Below are positions 4,415 to 7,520 of a stretch of 7,520 nucleotides of DNA, in pieces. Made by a program: the position numbers and the translations under genes. This stretch comes from Fervidobacterium sp. (GTDB lineage: Bacteria > Thermotogota > Thermotogae > Thermotogales > Fervidobacteriaceae). Numbering within the stretch: position 1 is the first letter of the stretch; each line of letters starts with the position of its first letter. The stretch lies in assembly GCA_003522805.1 (NCBI GenBank), contig DPIB01000010.1, positions 1 through 7,520 of the forward strand, read 5' to 3'. A model generated the notes under the pieces. That model worked only from the letters and a program-made list of their open reading frames with translations, was not told the DNA's origin and searched no databases.

Positions 4415-5779
4415 TCACATAAACAACTTCATAGCACTTACGTCATCAAAAGTCATGGAAACGCTCATAGGCAAATCTTTTATGATATGCCCTATTTCGA
4501 GTTTTTTTGTTAGCAACGTCTTGTATTTTTCGTGATCGTTGAGGAGGATAATCGGCTCATCAGAAATGGCGTATCCCTTTATTCTCGAGAACATTTCAAC
4601 CATCGAGCCATTAGATGCATTTACATTTACTATCTCGCCGTGATCTCCAAAATAACAATAATCTCCAGCTTTTCCAAAACAAACAAGTGAGTAGTCATCA
4701 GGCAGGTTAGAGAAAATAATACGTAGTCGAGAAGCAATATAGAAAGGCAGGATTTCCGGAATGATACCCGCAATTTCTTCGTTCAGGAAGTTAAAGAGCA
4801 TCTCTCTGGAGTTTCTGCCATTTCCAGCGATCTTTTCAAAGCCAGAGTAAACACCATCAGAATACAGCAGATACGTTTTACCACGTTCAATTGAAAACGT
4901 ACCGATATCGTCCTCAGTATAGGCGTAATCGAAAATCCCTACAGGTAGAGCATTTTTCATGTCCATCTCCTTAAAACCTGCATCATCGTAGATGATTATA
5001 CTTGGATGGCCACAGTTCAGATATTGAACACTTCCATCTGGCTTTATTCTAAGAAATAGTCCTGTTATGTAGTTATAACCTAGAACAGATTTCACACTCT
5101 CAGCAAGCTCATTTACAGCTTTAACGATAGAATCAGACCTTCGGGTGGCTGAACGAAAGAGCGACTTGACCGAAGAACAAAGCAATGCCGACTGCAAACC
5201 ATGACCTGATATATCCGCTACATAAATGAAGATATCGCCGTTTACGATAAAGTAATCGTACATATCGCCACCAACAATTTCGGAAGGTATGTAATGACTG
5301 GTAATCCACATATTTGATTGCAGACTAATACTCGCCGGAAGCATAAGTTTTTGAAGTTGTACAGCCAAGTTCATGCTCTCTTTGAGTTCTCTGTAAAGGT
5401 TTTCCACCCTCTCCCTACTCTTTTTGAGTTCTATGTAGAGTGCGACTTTTGATATAAGTTCAATATCCATTACCGGTAGTTCTATGTAATCCGCTATTCC
5501 CATTTGATACAATTCCAAGAGTGTACCGTATTCTTTACGGCGTATCAACAACAATATAGGCAAGTCCTTTAGGTCTGTCTTTGTCTTCAACTCCCTAACC
5601 CATTCATATGCATCCTTCAACGATGAGTTGTAAATCAGAATCAGCTGTGTATCTTTGTATTTGGTCAAAACGGTCAGCTGTTCGATTTCGAACACATCGT
5701 AACCTACAAATTCCAGAATCTCGAAGGCATCAGACACAACGTTGGGTGAATTTGTGAGTATACAGATCTTGTCTTTCAA
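4415..5779 (-). CDS. SpoIIE/RsbU-type PP2C serine phosphatase with degenerate receiver domain
   Basis: Seen: a 454-residue protein. Residues 1-118 resemble a response-regulator receiver, but the phosphoacceptor Asp site reads LILIYN (46-51) and the usual Lys of the KP motif is Leu101, so it is probably not phosphorylated. A helical linker (about 118-147) leads to a PP2C domain (about 155-370) with the metal-binding motifs GGDMYD (170-175), ADISGHG (188-194), NCGHP (255-259), LLYSDGVYSGF (304-314) and PDDYSLVCF (360-368), all intact. The last 85 or so residues are not recognised. Known: such phosphatases usually dephosphorylate anti-sigma-factor antagonists. The start is TTG 5779, 7 nt after GGGAGG; no better in-frame start is seen. 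Partner anti-sigma or STAS genes are not in the window. It is divergent from aglA and convergent with pcp. Confidence 0.92.
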   Translation of the reverse strand: MKDKICILTNSPNVVSDAFEILEFVGYDVFEIEQLTVLTKYKDTQLILIYNSSLKDAYEWVRELKTKTDLKDLPILLLIRRKEYGTLLELYQMGIADYIELPVMDIELISKVALYIELKKSRERVENLYRELKESMNLAVQLQKLMLPASISLQSNMWITSHYIPSEIVGGDMYDYFIVNGDIFIYVADISGHGLQSALLCSSVKSLFRSATRRSDSIVKAVNELAESVKSVLGYNYITGLFLRIKPDGSVQYLNCGHPSIIIYDDAGFKEMDMKNALPVGIFDYAYTEDDIGTFSIERGKTYLLYSDGVYSGFEKIAGNGRNSREMLFNFLNEEIAGIIPEILPFYIASRLRIIFSNLPDDYSLVCFGKAGDYCYFGDHGEIVNVNASNGSMVEMFSRIKGYAISDEPIILLNDHEKYKTLLTKKLEIGHIIKDLPMSVSMTFDDVSAMKLFM

Positions 5780-5786
5780 AACCCAT

Positions 5787-5792
5787 CCTCCC
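5787..5792 (-). promoter_or_regulatory. Ribosome binding site supporting the TTG start of the PP2C phosphatase
   Basis: GGGAGG on the minus strand lies 7 nt before TTG 5779-5777. An ATG in another frame immediately follows the site but is too close and opens no long frame. Confidence 0.65.
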
Positions 5793-5800
5793 GAACCAAC

Positions 5801-5863
5801 TTAGTGTGAATTTCGATATTTTTGGTGATATAATTATAATAATTATACCAAATAATACACTAA
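5801..5863. promoter_or_regulatory. Nested AT-rich palindrome in the divergent phosphatase/aglA control region
   Basis: Three nested pairs of arms: TTAGTGT (5801-5807) with ACACTAA (5857-5863), TTTGG (5821-5825) with CCAAA (5848-5852), and TATAATTA (5829-5836) with TAATTATA (5840-5847) around a central TAA. The core contains -10-like TATAAT hexamers on both strands (plus 5829-5834; minus 5847-5842 and 5838-5833), so it may combine promoters with an operator. For the phosphatase it would lie in the promoter or early leader. Matching -35 elements are weak. Confidence 0.45.
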
Positions 5864-5895
5864 AATATCCCATCAGTATACCCCAAAAATCTGTT

Positions 5896-5925
5896 TTTTC
5901 ATTTCAATCCCTATTACTTTATATT
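5896..5925 (+). promoter_or_regulatory. Weak candidate promoter of aglA
   Basis: TTTTCA (5896-5901) and TATATT (5920-5925) with an 18-bp spacer, about 40 bp before the aglA ATG. The matches are only partial. Just downstream, CATCAAT is repeated (5932-5938 and 5942-5948), and AATTC/GAATT form a small dyad (5936-5954) that could bind a repressor. Confidence 0.3.
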
Positions 5926-5967
5926 AGTTTGCATCAATTCACATCAATCGAATTAGGAGGTGCACGT

Positions 5968-7362
5968 ATGAAAAACTTAAAAATCGGTATTATTGGAGCT
6001 GGCAGTGCTGTTTTTTCTATGCGAATCATATCGGACCTGTGCAAAACACCTGGGCTTGGTGGTACACATATCTGTCTTATGGATATCGATCAGAGACGGC
6101 TAGAAAATACATATATACTCGCAAACGCATTGTCAAAATACTTTGACGTTAAACTAACATTCGAGAAGGTCAGCTCTATCGAAAAGGCAATTGACGGCTC
6201 CGATTTTGTAATCAACACAGCGATGGCAGGTGGCCATAACTATCTTGAAGAAGTACGACAGATAGGAGAAAAACATGGGTATTACAGAGGGATAGATTCA
6301 CAAAACTACAACTTTGTGCACGACTATCGTAACCTTACAAACTGGAATCAGTTTGCACTGTTTCTAAAGATAGCAAAGACAATCGAAAAGTTTGCACCAA
6401 ATGCCTGGTACTTGCAGGCAGCAAATCCTATACTTGAAGGTACAACACTCGTGTCTACACAAACTAACATCAAGATGGTTGGATTCTGCCATGGACATTA
6501 TGCTGTAGAAAACCTAGCAAATCTGATAGGCATAGAAGAGTACGAGTGGCAAGTAGCAGGTGTGAATCACGGCATATGGCTCACTGAATTCAAGGCAAAA
6601 GACGGTAGAGACCTCTACCCAGAACTTGCCAAACATAGAGATAAACATGTGTACAAGCCTAATTCACCATTCGATGATCAGCTCTCGCCAGTTGCATGGG
6701 ATATGTACGACTTCTATGGGCTTTTCCCAATTGGCGATACAGTAAGGAACTCGACATGGAAGTACCATAGAGACCTACAGACGAAAATCAAATGGTACGG
6801 AGCACCGTGGGGTGGTGCCGATTCAGAAATAGGATGGAAGTGGTATGTTGATAGTCTCACATCTGTTGTCAACACGGTTGACAAATTCGCAGAGATAGTA
6901 TTAGCAGGACAGCGTCTAGACAAAATTAAGACCGGCACAGAAATAGACGTCTACATCGATGAGATATTCGGCGAAAAACTCAGTGGCGAGCAGCATATCC
7001 CATTCATTGATAGCTTGGTCAACAACAATGAACGACGCTTTGTCGTCAACATGCTGAACAAAGGGAAGATAGCGGGACTTGATGACGATATCGCAGTTGA
7101 GGTATGTGCAAAAGTGTGTGGTGAAAACATACAGTTCGAAGAAACAAAACTTCCAAAGCGCATCATAGATTGGTACTTGAAACCGCGTACCTTGCTGGCC
7201 AAACAAGCACTCGAGGCTTTTTTGACAAGGGATACCAAACTGATTTCAGACATTTTAGAAAGGGACTGCAGGACGAAAAGCAGTGAACAGGTAAGAAGTT
7301 TAATCGACGAGCTTTATCCTTTCGTGATAAGTCAAATGAAAAAAGTTGAAGAGGAACAATAA
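5968..7362 (+). CDS. aglA: Family-4 glycoside hydrolase, alpha-glucosidase AglA (NAD- and Mn-dependent)
   Basis: Seen: a 464-residue protein that matches, from memory, T. maritima AglA (480 residues) almost motif for motif. KIGIIGAGSAVFS (5-17) is the NAD-binding loop. GYYRGID (104-110), YLQAANPI (148-155), GFCHGHY (172-178, metal ligand C174), VAGVNHGIW (196-204, metal ligand H201), GDTVRNS, GAPWGGADSEIGWKW and SGEQHIPFIDSL follow in the expected order. The difference in length comes from a shorter loop around residues 300-340. Known: GH4 enzymes hydrolyse alpha-glucosides through an oxidation-elimination mechanism needing NAD and a divalent metal under reducing conditions. ATG 5968 is chosen because AGGAGGTG (5955-5962) precedes it; an upstream in-frame extension to 5806 runs through the promoter region. 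No transporter or regulator gene is adjacent, and a strong terminator follows. Confidence 0.96.
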   Translation: MKNLKIGIIGAGSAVFSMRIISDLCKTPGLGGTHICLMDIDQRRLENTYILANALSKYFDVKLTFEKVSSIEKAIDGSDFVINTAMAGGHNYLEEVRQIGEKHGYYRGIDSQNYNFVHDYRNLTNWNQFALFLKIAKTIEKFAPNAWYLQAANPILEGTTLVSTQTNIKMVGFCHGHYAVENLANLIGIEEYEWQVAGVNHGIWLTEFKAKDGRDLYPELAKHRDKHVYKPNSPFDDQLSPVAWDMYDFYGLFPIGDTVRNSTWKYHRDLQTKIKWYGAPWGGADSEIGWKWYVDSLTSVVNTVDKFAEIVLAGQRLDKIKTGTEIDVYIDEIFGEKLSGEQHIPFIDSLVNNNERRFVVNMLNKGKIAGLDDDIAVEVCAKVCGENIQFEETKLPKRIIDWYLKPRTLLAKQALEAFLTRDTKLISDILERDCRTKSSEQVRSLIDELYPFVISQMKKVEEEQ

Positions 7363-7384
7363 CACAATAAGAAGAAATCTATAG

Positions 7385-7410
7385 AAAATCCCCCTGAAAC
7401 GGGGGATTTT
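7385..7410 (+). terminator. Rho-independent terminator of aglA
   Basis: AAAATCCCCC (7385-7394) pairs perfectly with GGGGGATTTT (7401-7410) around the 6-nt loop TGAAAC, 22 bp after the aglA stop. The stem ends in TTTT and is followed by ATCATTTT. The symmetric A/T flanks mean it could also stop transcription arriving from the right on the minus strand. Confidence 0.92.
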
Positions 7411-7430
7411 ATCATTTTCCTGCAAGAAGA

Positions 7431-7520
7431 CTCCCACTTCTGTATGTGGGGGATGATACATATACCACATAAAACCTCCGTCAAGATAAGTCAGGCCAAA
7501 GCCTGTAGGTCCACATCGCC
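7431..7520 (-). mobile_element. Probable terminal end of an IS200/IS605-family element (partial)
   Basis: On the minus strand a short open frame ends at 7491. About 40 bp further on is a subterminal hairpin: CTCCCAC (7431-7437) pairs with GTGGGGG (7446-7452), with one T-G wobble and an 8-nt loop. A second small hairpin, CAGGC-CAAA-GCCTG (7492-7505), spans the stop codon. A tnpB 3' end followed by an imperfect palindrome is the layout of IS200/IS605 right ends, where a guide (omega/re) RNA also arises. Most of the element is outside the window, so the family assignment is an inference. The element end sits just past the aglA terminator. Confidence 0.5.
7491..7520 (-). CDS. Last codons of a probable TnpB (OrfB) gene, partial
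   Basis: The minus strand reads GDVDLQALA then TGA (7493-7491), entering from the right edge. The residues fit the short tail after the final zinc-ribbon CGD motif in TnpB/OrfB proteins, but nine residues are too few to prove it. The call rests mainly on the end-type hairpin that follows. If correct, TnpB is the RNA-guided nuclease carried by IS605-type transposons. Confidence 0.4.
   Translation of the reverse strand, partial: GDVDLQALA

Noticed and set aside
5806..5967. In-frame N-terminal extension of AglA to 5806
   Set aside because: The added residues are low-complexity, derive from the palindrome and promoter region, and have no homologue in the family; ATG 5968 has a strong ribosome site and matches the T. 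maritima start.
1..7520. CRISPR array, tRNA or rRNA gene
   Set aside because: No regularly spaced repeats and no cloverleaf or conserved rRNA segments were found on either strand.

Overview
The window looks like chromosomal DNA of a thermophilic anaerobe of the phylum Thermotogota. A Fervidobacterium-type genome is my best guess, but it is inferred and not proven. The reasons are the very close match of the last gene to the Thermotoga maritima family-4 alpha-glucosidase AglA, the genes for a hydrogenase-type NADH-oxidising module, strong Shine-Dalgarno sites combined with GTG and TTG starts, and moderate AT-richness. Five complete protein genes, one long partial gene (437 codons visible), one probable leader peptide and the last codons of a probable transposon gene are visible.

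Region 1 (1-2346, minus strand) is a redox operon transcribed right to left. It holds a NuoE/HydC-type [2Fe-2S] subunit, a small stand-alone thioredoxin-like ferredoxin that overlaps it by 8 bp, and a NuoF/HydB-type FMN/NADH-binding subunit cut by the left edge. This set is typical of NADH-dependent, usually electron-bifurcating, [FeFe] hydrogenases. The catalytic subunit HydA is not in the window and would be expected to the left. A good extended -10 promoter lies just upstream of the NuoE-type gene.

Region 2 (2411-3332, minus strand) is a ten-helix EamA/DMT-family transporter. It is preceded by a 14-codon leader ORF with its own strong ribosome binding site, whose stop codon overlaps the transporter ATG as ATGA. 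The transporter's C-terminus looks shortened by a frameshift in a T-run, because the neighbouring frame supplies a normal-looking tail.

Region 3 (3333-3744) is a divergent intergenic region of about 410 bp. It has a clear promoter for the rightward gene, two candidate operator palindromes and some possible coding debris. Region 4 (3745-4407, plus) is pyroglutamyl peptidase I with all three catalytic residues. It converges, with a gap of 7 bp, on region 5 (4415-5779, minus), a SpoIIE-type PP2C phosphatase with a degenerate receiver domain and an unrecognised C-terminal extension.

Region 6 (5780-5967) separates the phosphatase from the divergent aglA gene (5968-7362, plus) and contains a nested AT-rich palindrome. 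aglA ends at a textbook rho-independent terminator (7385-7410). Beyond it, on the minus strand, is what looks like the end of an IS200/IS605-type element: the last nine codons of a probable tnpB, followed by an end-type hairpin.

Functionally this is mostly housekeeping content: disposal of reducing equivalents from sugar fermentation, maltodextrin or disaccharide hydrolysis, peptide turnover, and a signalling phosphatase. The parts most worth a second look are the transporter leader and frameshift, the three-cysteine ferredoxin, the pseudo-receiver phosphatase and the nested palindrome. I did not find a clearly new multi-gene system.
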